Position numbers and translations under genes: made by a program
Shown here: piece after piece, positions 45,663 to 55,118 of the stretch
How positions within the stretch are numbered: the stretch's first letter is position 1
Layout: every line of letters begins with the position of its first letter
The notes under the pieces: generated by a model
Told to the model about the DNA's origin: nothing
Seen by the model: only the letters and a program-made list of their open reading frames with translations
Database searches by the model: none
Assembly (NCBI RefSeq): GCF_023073355.1
Contig: NZ_JADPJI010000004.1
Coordinates: forward strand, 62,001 to 126,000
DNA length: 64,000 bases
Origin: Bradyrhizobium sp. 199
GTDB taxonomy: Bacteria > Pseudomonadota > Alphaproteobacteria > Rhizobiales > Xanthobacteraceae
Reading direction: 5' to 3'

Positions 45663-47048
45663 CTACTCCCGCACCCGCATCAACAGCGCCAATCCAGTGA
45701 CGAAGAATACCACCAGCACGGCCATGCCGGCCTTCTGACTCGCGGTCACCGCCGTGATCATGCCGATCAGAAGCGGTCCGATAAAGGACGTCACCTTTCC
45801 GGTCAGCGCGAACAGGCCGAAATACTGGGCGATGCGATCTTTCGGCGCGAGGCGGATCAGCAGCGTGCGTGACGCGGCCTGGAGTGGACCACCGGCCCCG
45901 CCGATCAGACAACCCAGCACGAGATAGGCGCGCTCGGCCGCGCTCGAGAACAAGGGCGCGCCTGCTTGCGGCGGCGCGACCTTGACGAACAACACGCTGT
46001 CCTTGTCGACCAGAAGGATTGCCGCCACCGCCAGCAGCAGGACCAGCATGCTGCCGGCAATGACGCGCTTCGGCCCAAGACGATCGTCCAGCTTGCCGCC
46101 GAGCCAGGCGCCGAAGGCGCCGGCGATCGCGAGCATGATGCCGAAGGTGCCGATCTGAATCGTGTGCCAGCCGAACGTGCCGGCGGCATAGATGCCGCCG
46201 AAGGCGAACAGCGACACCAGACCGTCGGTGTAGATCATGTTGGCGAGCAGGAAGGCCGCGAGCGAGGGCTGCTTCGGCAGGCTCTTGATCGATTGCTTCA
46301 GTTCCAACAGTCCTTCGCGCAACGCCTCGCGCAGCGGGCGCTTCGCCGGATAGTCGGGCGTGAACAGGAACAGCGGCGTCACGAAGATCACGAACCACAG
46401 CCCGGTCAGCGGCCCGACGATGCGATCGCCCTGATGGCTGACCGGATCCAGCCCGAACAACGGCGAAAGACCCAGCAATGTACGGCCGGTCTCGGGATTG
46501 GCGGCGAGGAGGCCGAGCACGATGACCAGGCTGACGATGCCACCGACATAACCGGTCGCCCAGCCGGTTCCGGAAAGCCGCCCGATCCGCTCCGGCGGCA
46601 CCAGCGTCGGCATCATCGCATTGTTGAAGAGCGTGGCGAATTCCGCGCCGACGCTGGCGAGCGCCACCGCCGTGAGCAGCGGCGGAATGACCGAGGGATC
46701 GCCGGGCTTTCCGATCCACAGCGTGCAGGATGCCAGCAGCAGCAAGGTGCCGAACCCCGCGATCCAGGGCTTCCTGCGGCCCGAAGCATCCGCGATGGCC
46801 CCCAGCACCGGCGACAGCAGCGCGATGGCGAGACCCGCAGCCGCCATCGCAAATCCCCACAAGGATTGGCCGGCGGCGGGATTCGGCGCAATGTTGGTGG
46901 CGAAATAGGGCGCGAACACGAAGGTCGTGATCAGCGTGAAATAGGGCTGCGCGGCCCAGTCGAAGAAGATCCAGCTGACGACGGCGGCGCGCGGCGGATA
47001 GGTCCGCGGCACGCCGGCCATGCGCGCATCCGGGGCGATCGTCGTCAT
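45663..47048 (-). CDS. UMF1-family MFS transporter
   Basis: A 461-residue protein with about twelve transmembrane segments. Family marks: VVSWIFFDWAAQPYFTLITTFVFAPYF at the start, GAIADASGRRKPWI (motif A), and RLAPKDRIAQYFGLFALTGKVTSFIGP late. It belongs to the group related to Atg22/BtlA permeases; substrate unknown, amino acids being a guess from fungal relatives. ATG 47048 follows 60 bases from the divergent ggt region. No signal peptide. Confidence 0.9.
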   Translation of the reverse strand: MTTIAPDARMAGVPRTYPPRAAVVSWIFFDWAAQPYFTLITTFVFAPYFATNIAPNPAAGQSLWGFAMAAAGLAIALLSPVLGAIADASGRRKPWIAGFGTLLLLASCTLWIGKPGDPSVIPPLLTAVALASVGAEFATLFNNAMMPTLVPPERIGRLSGTGWATGYVGGIVSLVIVLGLLAANPETGRTLLGLSPLFGLDPVSHQGDRIVGPLTGLWFVIFVTPLFLFTPDYPAKRPLREALREGLLELKQSIKSLPKQPSLAAFLLANMIYTDGLVSLFAFGGIYAAGTFGWHTIQIGTFGIMLAIAGAFGAWLGGKLDDRLGPKRVIAGSMLVLLLAVAAILLVDKDSVLFVKVAPPQAGAPLFSSAAERAYLVLGCLIGGAGGPLQAASRTLLIRLAPKDRIAQYFGLFALTGKVTSFIGPLLIGMITAVTASQKAGMAVLVVFFVTGLALLMRVRE

Positions 47049-47143
47049 CACGCAGTCCTCATCGCGAACAGTTTTGCCTCTCTTGGGGCAAACCGTATAG
47101 CATTGCCGTGACGAACTGGCCCGAGGGCACGACGGAAATTTTG

Positions 47144-48895
47144 ATGATGTCCTCATCTTCGACACGGCGGACATTTTTGGCCGTCATCGCCACGCTCGCG
47201 TTCGGCCTTGTGCCCGCGACGGCACAGGATGCGCGGCGAGGCTATGTCCCACCCGCCCGCGACAGCGTCCGCGCCGTCGCCGCCGAACACGGCATGGTGG
47301 TCGCGCAGGAGAAGATATCTGCGCAGATCGGTGCCGACATCCTGCGACGCGGCGGCAATGCCGTCGATGCCGCGGTCGCGACCGGCTTTGCGATGGCCGT
47401 GACCTATCCGCGCGCCGGCAATATCGGCGGCGGCGGTTTTATGGTGATCCATTCCGCTGATCGCAATGAAGACGTCACGATCGACTATCGCGAGACCGCG
47501 CCAGCTGCGGCCACGCCGCAGGTTTTCCTGGGACCCGACGGCAAGCCGGACGTCGTGAAATCACGGGATTCCGCGCTTGGCATTGGCGTGCCGGGCACCG
47601 TCGCAGGTCTCGCTTTGGCATTGGAAAAATACGGCTCGGGCCAGTTCACGCTGGCGCAATTGCTCGAGCCTGCGATTGCGCTCGCCCGCGATGGCTTCGT
47701 CGTCAGCGACGACATGGCCGACACGCTGCCGGGCTGGCATCGGCGGCTGGCACGCTGGCCCTCCTCGGCGAAAATCTTCTCGCGGCCCGATGGCACGCCG
47801 ATCGGTGAAGGCGACAGGCTGGTGCAGGGCGATCTCGCTGAAACGCTGTCAGCGGTCGCCGCACGGGGGCCACGCGGCTTCTACGAGGGGCCCGTTGCGG
47901 AAAAGCTCGCCAAGGCCGTGGCTGACGCCGGCGGCATCATGACGCCGGCCGACCTCAAATTCTATCAGGCGGTGATCCGCGCGCCGGTGCGCGGCACCTA
48001 TCGCGGCTACGACATCGTATCCATGCCGCTACCCTCGTCCGGCGGCGTGGTGCTGGTGGAGACCCTCAACATTCTCGAAGGTTTTCAACTCGCCGACTTG
48101 AACCAGGGGTCGCCGGCGTCGCTGCATCTTTTGATCGAAGCCATGAAGCGCGCCTATGCTGACCGTGCGCGCTATCTCGGCGATCCTGCCTTCGTCAACG
48201 CACCGATCGAAACGCTGATCGCCAAGGACTACGCCGCCAAGCTGCGCGCGGGTATCTTCGCCGATCGCGCTACGCCGTCGAAGGAGCTTGCTTCCGCGGG
48301 CCCTTCCCAACGTGAGGGCAGCAACACCACGCATTTCTCCGTCGTCGACGGCCGCGGCAACGCCGTCAGCAACACCTATACGCTGAACTTCAGTTATGGC
48401 GTTGGCCTCGTCGCCGACGGCACCGGCGTGCTACTCAACAATGAGCTCGACGACTTCACCGCAGCGGTCGGCGCTTCCAATGCCTATGGCCTGGTCGGCT
48501 TCGAGGCCAATCTGCCCGGACCGGGTAAGCGACCCTTGTCGTCGATGTCGCCGACCATCGTGCTGAGGGACGGCAAGCCGGTGCTGGTGACGGGCTCGCC
48601 CGGCGGCAGCCGCATTATCTCGACGGTGCTCCAGGTGATCGTGAACGTCCTCGATTACAAAATGGACATCGCTGCCGCGGTTGCGACGCCGCGGTTGCAT
48701 CATCAATGGCTGCCGGACGAAGTCCGCATCGAGCGCGGCTTTCCCGACGACGTGCTGCTCAGCCTTAAGGCAATGGGCCATCTCGTCGTCGAGCCGATGG
48801 GGCAGACGTCGGCCAATTCGATCCTCGTGACTCCGAACGGACCGCTTGGCGCGCCCGATCTGCGCACGCGCGGCGCGGAGGCAGCGGGGCAGTAG
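47144..48895 (+). CDS. ggt: Gamma-glutamyltransferase
   Basis: A 583-residue exported proenzyme that hydrolyses glutathione and transfers gamma-glutamyl groups. A signal peptide (FLAVIATLAFGLVPATAQ) precedes AEHGMVVAQEKISAQIGADILRRGGNAVDAAVA. The autocleavage Thr is in REGSNTTHFSVVDGRGNAVSNT, and GSPGGSRI follows in the small subunit. Length is typical. ATG 47144 is chosen for the signal; a GTG at 47108 adds 12 residues. It diverges from the UMF1 gene. Confidence 0.93.
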   Translation: MMSSSSTRRTFLAVIATLAFGLVPATAQDARRGYVPPARDSVRAVAAEHGMVVAQEKISAQIGADILRRGGNAVDAAVATGFAMAVTYPRAGNIGGGGFMVIHSADRNEDVTIDYRETAPAAATPQVFLGPDGKPDVVKSRDSALGIGVPGTVAGLALALEKYGSGQFTLAQLLEPAIALARDGFVVSDDMADTLPGWHRRLARWPSSAKIFSRPDGTPIGEGDRLVQGDLAETLSAVAARGPRGFYEGPVAEKLAKAVADAGGIMTPADLKFYQAVIRAPVRGTYRGYDIVSMPLPSSGGVVLVETLNILEGFQLADLNQGSPASLHLLIEAMKRAYADRARYLGDPAFVNAPIETLIAKDYAAKLRAGIFADRATPSKELASAGPSQREGSNTTHFSVVDGRGNAVSNTYTLNFSYGVGLVADGTGVLLNNELDDFTAAVGASNAYGLVGFEANLPGPGKRPLSSMSPTIVLRDGKPVLVTGSPGGSRIISTVLQVIVNVLDYKMDIAAAVATPRLHHQWLPDEVRIERGFPDDVLLSLKAMGHLVVEPMGQTSANSILVTPNGPLGAPDLRTRGAEAAGQ

Positions 48896-48992
48896 GCGGG
48901 TCGTTTGCATGGCACGGGAGCGCGAGCCCACTAGCTCCCGCAACCGCCCGTGCTACCAAAGCGCAGCTCAAGACACTGCCCGGGAAACGCAC

Positions 48993-50288
48993 ATGACGGC
49001 GACTGATCCGAACCAGCGTATCGAACGCGCCGAGATCGAGGACACCAGCCTGCTGGCGTTCTATCGCGACATGAGCACGCCGGAGCGCCGGACGTTCTGG
49101 GCCTGCGCGGCCGGGTGGGCGCTCGACGGCATGGACTTCATGATCTATCCGCTGGTGATCGGCACCATCATCGCGCTCTGGAAGGTCGATGCGGGTTCCG
49201 CTGGCCTTGCGGGCACCGTGACGCTGCTCGCCTCCGCGATCGGCGGCTGGCTCGGCGGTTATCTCTCCGACCATATCGGGCGGGTGAGAACGCTCCAGAT
49301 CACCATCATCTGGTTCTCGTTCTTCTCGCTGGTCTGCGCTGTCGTGCAGAATTTCGACCAACTCCTGATCGCACGTGCCGTGCTCGGCCTCGGCTTCGGC
49401 GGCGAATGGGCGGCGGGCGCCGTGCTCATGGGTGAAGCGATCCGGCCGCAATATCGCGGGCGTGCGGTCGGCTCAGTGCAGTCAGGTTGGGCGGTCGGCT
49501 GGGGCCTCGCGGTGCTGTCGCAGGCGATCCTGTTTTCGGTCTTGCCGCCGGAGACCGCATGGCGCTGGATGTTCGTGATCGGCGCGCTGCCGGCGCTGCT
49601 CGTGTTCTACATTCGCCGCTCCGTCACCGAACCGGAAATCTCGGCCCAGGCCCGCGCCAGGCAGGCCGCAAGCGGTAATCGTCCGGCGCTGTGGGAAATT
49701 TTCGCCGGCCCTATCCTGAAGACCACGATTCTTGCGTCGCTGATGGCGACGGGCTGCCAGGGCGGCTACTACGCGGTCACGTTCTGGGTGCCGCAATTCC
49801 TGACCAAGGAACGACATCTGTCGATCGTCGGCTCGACCGGCTATCTGTCGACGCTGATCATCGGCTCCTTCATCGGCTATCTCGTCGGCGCATGGCTTGC
49901 CGACCGCATCGGACGGCGCCATCTGTTCCTGATCTTCTCGATCGGCGCCATCGCGATTGTGCTGCTTTACACGCAGCTGCCGCTCACCAACGAAATCCTC
50001 TGGGTGCTCGGCTTCCCGCTCGGCTTTTTCGCTTCAGGCTATTTCTCCGGCGTCGGCGCATTCCTGACCGAACTTTATCCAACGCGGCTGCGCGGCTCCG
50101 GCCAGGGCTTTTGCTACAATTTCGGCCGCGGCATCGGCGCGCTGTTTCCCTTCCTCGTCGGCGCGCTCTCGGCGACGACGTCACTTGCGAATGCAATCGC
50201 GATCTTCGCGGTGGTGGCTTACGCCGTGTTCTTCATCGCCGCCTTTGCGCTGCCGGAGACGCGCGGGCGCGTCTTGCACGCGGACTAA
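48993..50288 (+). CDS. MFS transporter (sialic acid/aromatic acid:H+ symporter-like)
   Basis: A 431-residue permease with twelve helices. DGMDFMIYPLVIGTII is the first-helix motif with the acidic residue of the AAHS/SHS groups; GGYLSDHIGRVRTL is motif A; LGFGGEWAAGAVLMGE is typical. It most likely takes up a sugar acid, sialic acid or aromatic acid by proton symport. ATG 48993 begins a hydrophilic 30-residue tail. It follows ggt on the same strand after 97 bases. Confidence 0.9.
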   Translation: MTATDPNQRIERAEIEDTSLLAFYRDMSTPERRTFWACAAGWALDGMDFMIYPLVIGTIIALWKVDAGSAGLAGTVTLLASAIGGWLGGYLSDHIGRVRTLQITIIWFSFFSLVCAVVQNFDQLLIARAVLGLGFGGEWAAGAVLMGEAIRPQYRGRAVGSVQSGWAVGWGLAVLSQAILFSVLPPETAWRWMFVIGALPALLVFYIRRSVTEPEISAQARARQAASGNRPALWEIFAGPILKTTILASLMATGCQGGYYAVTFWVPQFLTKERHLSIVGSTGYLSTLIIGSFIGYLVGAWLADRIGRRHLFLIFSIGAIAIVLLYTQLPLTNEILWVLGFPLGFFASGYFSGVGAFLTELYPTRLRGSGQGFCYNFGRGIGALFPFLVGALSATTSLANAIAIFAVVAYAVFFIAAFALPETRGRVLHAD

Positions 50289-50387
50289 AGCGCAATGCGG
50301 TAAGGATGAATCGCCATCGCGCTTTAGGTTGTTGTTTAAGCATGATCTTTTCGGAAAACCGCTGCGCACTTTTCCGGATCATGCTTT
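50287..50387. repeat. Double-hairpin intergenic repeat ('gcgcttt...gcatgatc' type)
   Basis: AAAGCGC (50287-50293) pairs with GCGCTTT (50319-50325); then AAGCATGATC (50338-50347) pairs with GATCATGCTT (50378-50387) around a TTTTCGGAAAA core. It begins in the last codons of the MFS gene and may terminate it. This two-stem element is a familiar dispersed sequence in Rhizobiales. Confidence 0.75.
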
Positions 50388-50397
50388 AGCCCTGACC

Positions 50398-50477
50398 GTC
50401 ATCCCGGGGCGATGCGAAGCATCGAACGCGGGATCTCGAGATTCCGTTTCTGGTCCTTCGAACCATCCCGGGATGAC
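50398..50477. repeat. Intergenic palindromic repeat, 'gtcattccgg...ccggaatgac' family, variant copy 4
   Basis: GTCATCCCGGGGCGATGCGA opens and AACCATCCCGGGATGAC closes; GGGATCTCGAGATTCC sits in the middle. It is a variant (ATCCCGGGAT arms) of the elements at 10571 and 16139. Confidence 0.75.
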
Positions 50478-50488
50478 GGGGCTAAAAA

Positions 50489-51154
50489 CTACCGCCCCAC
50501 CTCATACGGCCCGCCCTTTTCGAGCGCGCGAGCGTAGGCCGGTCGCGCGTGGATGCGCTCCAGGAATGCCATCGCTTTGGGATGGCCCTGCTCGAGCCCG
50601 CCGCGCGCTTGTGCCGCCTCCAGCGGAAAACTCATCTGGATGTCCGCAGCGGTAAAGTCGTTGCCGGCGAACCACTCGCTCTTGCCGAGCTCGCCTTCCC
50701 AATAATCCATGTGTTGCTTGAGCTGCGGATTGACCAGCGTGGTCAGCGCCTGGTTCGAGACTTTGCGTACCAGCGGTCGAAGCAGTGCGGGCGCGCGCTT
50801 CGGCATCAGCGTGAACAGGAGCTTCAGCAGCAGCGGCTGCATCGCAGACCCTTCCGCATAATGCAGCCAATAGGTGAAGCGCAGCCGCTCCGGCGTATTC
50901 GGCGGCGGAATCAGCCGGCCGTTGCCGTAGGTTGCGATGAGATATTCGATGATCGCGCCTGACTCGGCGATGGTATTGCCGTTGTCGGTGATGACCGGCG
51001 ACTTTCCGAGCGGATGGATGGCGCGCAGTTCCTTCGGCGCGCGCATATCCGGCTGGCGCTGATAGCGCACGATCTCGTAGGGCACGCCCAACTCTTCGAG
51101 CAGCCACAGCACGCGTTGCGAGCGGGAATTGTTGAGGTGGTGAACGGTCAGCAT
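50489..51154 (-). CDS. Glutathione S-transferase family protein
   Basis: A 221-residue two-domain GST. The thioredoxin-like N-terminal domain has HHLNNSRSQRVLWLLEELGVPYEIVRYQR (catalytic Ser or Asn region), HPLGKSPVITDNGNTIAESGAIIEYL with the cis-Pro and SNAIL-like Glu-Ser; the helical C-terminal domain contains NDFTAADIQMSFPLEAA. Role in detoxification or as a disulfide reductase is inferred. ATG 51154. Divergent from the DUF2239 gene. Confidence 0.93.
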   Translation of the reverse strand: MLTVHHLNNSRSQRVLWLLEELGVPYEIVRYQRQPDMRAPKELRAIHPLGKSPVITDNGNTIAESGAIIEYLIATYGNGRLIPPPNTPERLRFTYWLHYAEGSAMQPLLLKLLFTLMPKRAPALLRPLVRKVSNQALTTLVNPQLKQHMDYWEGELGKSEWFAGNDFTAADIQMSFPLEAAQARGGLEQGHPKAMAFLERIHARPAYARALEKGGPYEVGR

Positions 51155-51270
51155 CGGCGGGTCCCCAAGGCAAGGCGTGGTGGCTAGGCGCGGTGGCTAG
51201 GCATGGCGGTCGGCCCGCGTACCTGCCAGCCCGGGAACACAATGTCGAGCCATCCAGTCAGATATTTTCA

Positions 51271-51309
51271 CCCGGGTATATTGACGTTCCAAATATACCC
51301 GGGTATTAA
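51271..51309 (+). promoter_or_regulatory. Promoter with dyad operator upstream of DUF2239
   Basis: TTGACG (51281-51286) and TATTAA (51304-51309) are 17 bases apart, a strong housekeeping-type promoter. CCCGGGTATATT (51271-51282) and AATATACCCGGG (51292-51303) form a perfect 12-base inverted repeat across it, and each half holds its own ACCCGGGT palindrome, one just upstream of the -35 box and one in the spacer. A dimeric repressor bound here would block the polymerase. Confidence 0.7.
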
Positions 51310-51328
51310 ACCGCTCAATACCGGCAAT

Positions 51329-51925
51329 ATGGCAATGATTCCAATGCAGAAGATTTTCACCGCTTTCCAGGGACCGCGCCGTCTGGCATCCGGGCCGGCC
51401 GGAGAAGTCGCGCTGGTCGTCAAGCGGGTGGCGCCACGGCCGGACGAGCCCATCATCATCTTCGAGGACGGCACGGGCCGATCGATCGACTTCGATCTGC
51501 GCGGCGGGGATCGCGAGGTCCTGGCACGGCTTGCGAAGCTCGTCCCGCCGCCAGTCGAGGAGAGCGCGCCGCCAAGCGAGCCGCGCGGCCGCGGCCGGCC
51601 GAAGCTCGGCGTGGTCGCACGCGAGGTGACGTTGCTGCCGCGGCATTGGGAATGGCTCAATGCCCAGCCAGGCGGCGCCTCCGTCGCGCTGCGCAAGCTC
51701 GTCGACGAGGCCAGGCGCGCGAGCGGCGACAAGGACCGCGAGCGGCAGGCGCGCGATGCGGCGTATCACTTCATGTCGACCATGGCAGGCAACCTGCCGC
51801 AGTTCGAGGAAGCTTCGCGAGCGCTGTTCGCGGATGACCGGCGGCGCTTTACCGGACTGATCGCCGACTGGCCGACCGATATCCGCGACCACATCGTCAA
51901 GCTCGCCTACAGCGACCGCACTTAA
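51329..51925 (+). CDS. DUF2239 family protein
   Basis: About 198 residues. Family marks: IFTAFQGPRRLASGPAGEVALVVKR near the start, IFEDGTGRSIDFDLRGGDREVLARL, then a central RGRGRPKLGVVAREVTLLPRHWEWL and a helical tail. DUF2239 is of unknown function. The central Arg/Gly patch plus helical end could bind nucleic acid, but that is guesswork. Starts at 51329, 51335 and 51344 are all possible; none has a strong Shine-Dalgarno, and the leader from the predicted transcription start is only about 13-28 bases. Confidence 0.83.
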   Translation: MAMIPMQKIFTAFQGPRRLASGPAGEVALVVKRVAPRPDEPIIIFEDGTGRSIDFDLRGGDREVLARLAKLVPPPVEESAPPSEPRGRGRPKLGVVAREVTLLPRHWEWLNAQPGGASVALRKLVDEARRASGDKDRERQARDAAYHFMSTMAGNLPQFEEASRALFADDRRRFTGLIADWPTDIRDHIVKLAYSDRT

Positions 51926-52016
51926 ACCGCGCGGCACTTTCACTCCACCTCATCGACGGCCGAGCCGCGCACCTTGTGCGGCAACGGCTTCGCGCGCCCT
52001 GACGAAAGACATAGCC

Positions 52017-53366
52017 ATGCCCGCCACCAAACCGCTCTGGACGACGTTCCTCCGCTTCCTCGCCCCGCTGATGCTGGGCAACGCGCTGCAATCGCTATTC
52101 GGCACCGTCAGCAACGTCTATCTCGGCCAGATGCTCGGCGTCGACGCACTGGCGGCCGTCTCGGTTTTCTTTCCGGTGATGTTCTTTCTGTTCGCCTTCG
52201 TCATGGGCCTCAGTACCGGCGCGGCCGTATTGATCGGCCAGGCCTTTGGCGCGCGCGAGCACGAGACGATCAGAAGCGTCGTGGGTACGACGCTTGCGAT
52301 CGGCCTTCTGCTCTCCGTGTCGGTTGGGCTGATCGGCGGGCTGTTCAGCCGTCAACTGATGTTGGCGCTCGCGACGCCCGCGGACATTCTCGCTCCCGCC
52401 AGCGCCTATGCGCGGATCACGCTGCTCACCATGCCGCTCGGCTTCGTCTTCCTGCTGATGACGGCGATGATCCGCGGCGTCGGCGACGCGCTCACGCCGC
52501 TGCTGGCGCTGGCCTTGTCGACCGCGGTCGGCCTGATCTTGACGCCGCTGTTGATCCGCGGGTCGTTCGGATTGCCGGCGGCCGGCATCACCAGTCCGGC
52601 ATGGGCGGCAGCGATTTCGAATGCGGTCACCTTGATCGTGCTGGCCCTCTATCTGCGGCGGAAGAAGCACGCGCTCGCACCGGACGCGGCGCTGCTGCGT
52701 CATCTGCGGCTCAACGGCGCCATGCTCGGAAAGATTCTCGGCATCGGATTGCCGAGCGCAATTGGCATGGTGGTGATGGCGATCGCGGAACTGGTCCTGC
52801 TCGGCCTCGTCAACGGCTTTGGGTCGAACGCCACTGCGGCCTATGGCGCCGTCAACCAGGTGATGGGCTACACGCAGTTCACGGCAATGTCGATTTCGAT
52901 CGCAGTCTCGATCCTCGGTGCGCAGGCGGTCGGCAGCGGCGATAGAGCCCGGCTCGACGGCATCGTGCGGATCGGGATCGCTTTCAACCTCGTCCTGACG
53001 GGCGGGCTCGTGGCACTGATTTATCTCGCGCCGCGCGCGGTCCTCGGCATCTTCATCACCGACGGTGCCGTGCTCGATCTGGCGAAAGGCCTGCTCGACA
53101 TCGCCCTGTGGTGCTCGGTGCCGTTCGGCCTGGCCACGGTGTTTTCCGGGGCGATGCGCGCGGCCGGCGTCGCGTTGGCGCCGATGCTGCTCTCGATCTT
53201 CGCGATTGTCGCGATCGAGCTTCCGGCCGCCGTGATCCTGAGTCACACGATCGGCCTTGCTGGCGTATGGGCCGCCTATCCCATCGTGTTCTGCGCCATG
53301 TTCGTTTTGCAGACGGGCTATTACCTCCTGGTGTGGCGCAAGCGGGCGATCGAGCGGCTGATCTGA
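52017..53366 (+). CDS. MATE family efflux transporter
   Basis: A 449-residue exporter with twelve helices in two six-helix halves. Features: FLAPLMLGNALQSLFGTVSNVYLGQMLG at the start, then GLSTGAAVLIGQAFGA, and in the second half GLPSAIGMVVMAIAELVLLGLVNGFG. MATE pumps expel drugs or metabolites using Na+ or H+. No neighbour suggests a cargo. ATG 52017. Confidence 0.92.
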   Translation: MPATKPLWTTFLRFLAPLMLGNALQSLFGTVSNVYLGQMLGVDALAAVSVFFPVMFFLFAFVMGLSTGAAVLIGQAFGAREHETIRSVVGTTLAIGLLLSVSVGLIGGLFSRQLMLALATPADILAPASAYARITLLTMPLGFVFLLMTAMIRGVGDALTPLLALALSTAVGLILTPLLIRGSFGLPAAGITSPAWAAAISNAVTLIVLALYLRRKKHALAPDAALLRHLRLNGAMLGKILGIGLPSAIGMVVMAIAELVLLGLVNGFGSNATAAYGAVNQVMGYTQFTAMSISIAVSILGAQAVGSGDRARLDGIVRIGIAFNLVLTGGLVALIYLAPRAVLGIFITDGAVLDLAKGLLDIALWCSVPFGLATVFSGAMRAAGVALAPMLLSIFAIVAIELPAAVILSHTIGLAGVWAAYPIVFCAMFVLQTGYYLLVWRKRAIERLI

Positions 53367-53460
53367 CCGTCTCGTCTAGGTATTATGATCGTCATTAAAC
53401 GGTGGACCTGTCGCGTATGCTGCGCCACAATGGACGAAAGAGAAGTCAGGGAGATGGAAT

Positions 53461-54069
53461 TTGACCCGCACCGCGCCACAATTCCTGTTCGATTTCGGCA
53501 GCCCGAACGCCTATCTCAGCCATCTCGCGATTCCGGCGATCGAGCAGCGCATCGGCGTCAAGTTCGAATATGTCCCGATCCTGCTCGGCGGCATCTTCAA
53601 ATCGACCAACAACAAGTCGCCGGCCGAGACCCTCGCCGGCATCAAGAACAAGCGCGAATTCCACGCGGTCGAGACCGAGCGCTTCGTCAAGCGCTTCAAG
53701 GTCCAGCCTTACGTCATGAATCCCTTTTTCCCCGTCAACACGTTGAACCTGATGCGCACGGCGATCGCCGCGCAGCTCGAGGGCGTATTCGAGCCCTATG
53801 TCGAGGCCGCCTTCCACCACATGTGGCGCGAGCCGAAGAAGATGGACGATCCTGAAGTCGCGGCGAAGGCGCTGGCGTCCTCCGGGCTCGATGCGCAAAA
53901 ACTGTTTGCCCGTGCCGGGGAACCCGAGGTGAAGGGCAAGCTGATCAAGAACACCGAGGACGCCGTGGCCCGCGGCGCGTTCGGCTCGCCGACCTTCTTC
54001 GTCGGCACCGAGATGTTCTTCGGCAAGGAGCAGCTGCGCGAGGTCGAAGAGATGGTGCTGGGCAAGTAG
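53461..54069 (+). CDS. 2-hydroxychromene-2-carboxylate isomerase/DsbA family oxidoreductase
   Basis: A 202-residue kappa-class GST/DsbA-fold protein. PQFLFDFGSPNAYLSH carries the active-site Ser in place of the DsbA CxxC. KREFHAVETERFVKRF and GSPTFFVGTEMFFGKEQL (cis-Pro loop) follow. Family members isomerise aromatic intermediates with glutathione; naphthalene genes are absent here, so the substrate is open. TTG 53461 is taken because AGGGAG lies seven bases upstream and the fold starts straight after. Confidence 0.88.
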   Translation: MTRTAPQFLFDFGSPNAYLSHLAIPAIEQRIGVKFEYVPILLGGIFKSTNNKSPAETLAGIKNKREFHAVETERFVKRFKVQPYVMNPFFPVNTLNLMRTAIAAQLEGVFEPYVEAAFHHMWREPKKMDDPEVAAKALASSGLDAQKLFARAGEPEVKGKLIKNTEDAVARGAFGSPTFFVGTEMFFGKEQLREVEEMVLGK

Positions 54070-54102
54070 TCCCTTCGTTCGCGGCAGAATGTGATCGCGG
54101 CG

Positions 54103-54135
54103 GCATTCCGGATTGCTTCGCTTCGCTCGCAATGC
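54103..54135. repeat. Remnant of the 'ggattgcttcg...cgcaatg' intergenic repeat
   Basis: GGATTGCTTCGCTTCGCTCG followed by CAATGC matches the right half of the elements at 7659 and 45556. The left half is missing, so this is a decayed or partial copy. Confidence 0.6.
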
Positions 54136-54178
54136 CGACTATAGATGGACCGCCAATAGCAACAAAAAGGACTATCGC

Positions 54179-55102
54179 ATGCGTATCCTCGTGGTGGGCG
54201 CCGGCGCCATCGGCGGCTATTTTGGTGGCAGGCTGTTGCAGGCCGGCCGCGACGTCACCTTCCTGGTCCGGCCACGCCGCGCCGGCGAGCTCGCCAGCGC
54301 CGGCCTCGTCATCAAGAGCCCGAATGGCGATGCGACTTTGCAAAATCCACCGACCGTGCAGGCCGATGCGCTCAGGGACAAATACGGCGTCGTCCTTCTG
54401 AGCTGCAAGGCGTTCGACCTCGACGACGCCATCCAATCGTTCGCCGCGGCGGTCGGGCTCGATACGGCGATCATTCCGATGCTTAACGGCATGAAGCATC
54501 TCGACACGCTCGACCAGAAATTCGGCAAGGAGCGCGTGCTCGGCGGCCTCTGTGCCATCGCCGCGACCTTGAACGAGAAGCGCGAGGTGGTGCAGCTGCA
54601 GCCGATGCAGTCGATCAATTACGGCGAGCGCGACGGCAAGCTTTCGGACCGCGTCAAGGCGATTGACGAGACTTTCAAAAGCGGCATCGCTGGCGCCACC
54701 GCCAGCCAGAACATCATGCAGGACATGTGGGAGAAGTGGGTGTTCCTCTCCTCACTCGCAGCATCCACCAGCCTGATGCGCACCTCTGTGGGCAATATCC
54801 TTGCAGCTCCAGGTGGCCGGGATTTCCTGCTCGGCATGCTGGATGAGACCAGCGCGATCGCCGCTGCGTCGGGCTATACGCCGGGCGGGCCGTTCTTCGA
54901 ACGCGTCAAAGGTTTGCTCACCACCGAGGACTCGCCGATGACGGCCTCGATGTTCCGCGACATCAAGGCGGGCCTGCCGGTCGAAGCCGATCACGTCATC
55001 GGCGATCTCATCACGCGTGCCGACGCTGCCAAGGTGCCGGTGCCGAAGCTGCGCATCGCCTACACGCATCTGAAGGCGTATGAGAAGCAGCGGGCGGGCT
55101 AG
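54179..55102 (+). CDS. panE: 2-dehydropantoate 2-reductase family (PanE/ApbA) protein
   Basis: A 307-residue oxidoreductase. ILVVGAGAIGGYFGGRLLQAG is the NADP turn, LLSCKAFDLDDAI the family Lys region, MLNGMKHLD the substrate loop, and the C-terminal domain has SMFRDIKAGLPVEADHVIGDL. The family reduces ketopantoate for CoA synthesis, but many alphaproteobacterial paralogues are of unproved function; panE is a tentative name. ATG 54179. Confidence 0.88.
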   Translation: MRILVVGAGAIGGYFGGRLLQAGRDVTFLVRPRRAGELASAGLVIKSPNGDATLQNPPTVQADALRDKYGVVLLSCKAFDLDDAIQSFAAAVGLDTAIIPMLNGMKHLDTLDQKFGKERVLGGLCAIAATLNEKREVVQLQPMQSINYGERDGKLSDRVKAIDETFKSGIAGATASQNIMQDMWEKWVFLSSLAASTSLMRTSVGNILAAPGGRDFLLGMLDETSAIAAASGYTPGGPFFERVKGLLTTEDSPMTASMFRDIKAGLPVEADHVIGDLITRADAAKVPVPKLRIAYTHLKAYEKQRAG

Positions 55103-55118
55103 CTGCAACAGCTCAGCG

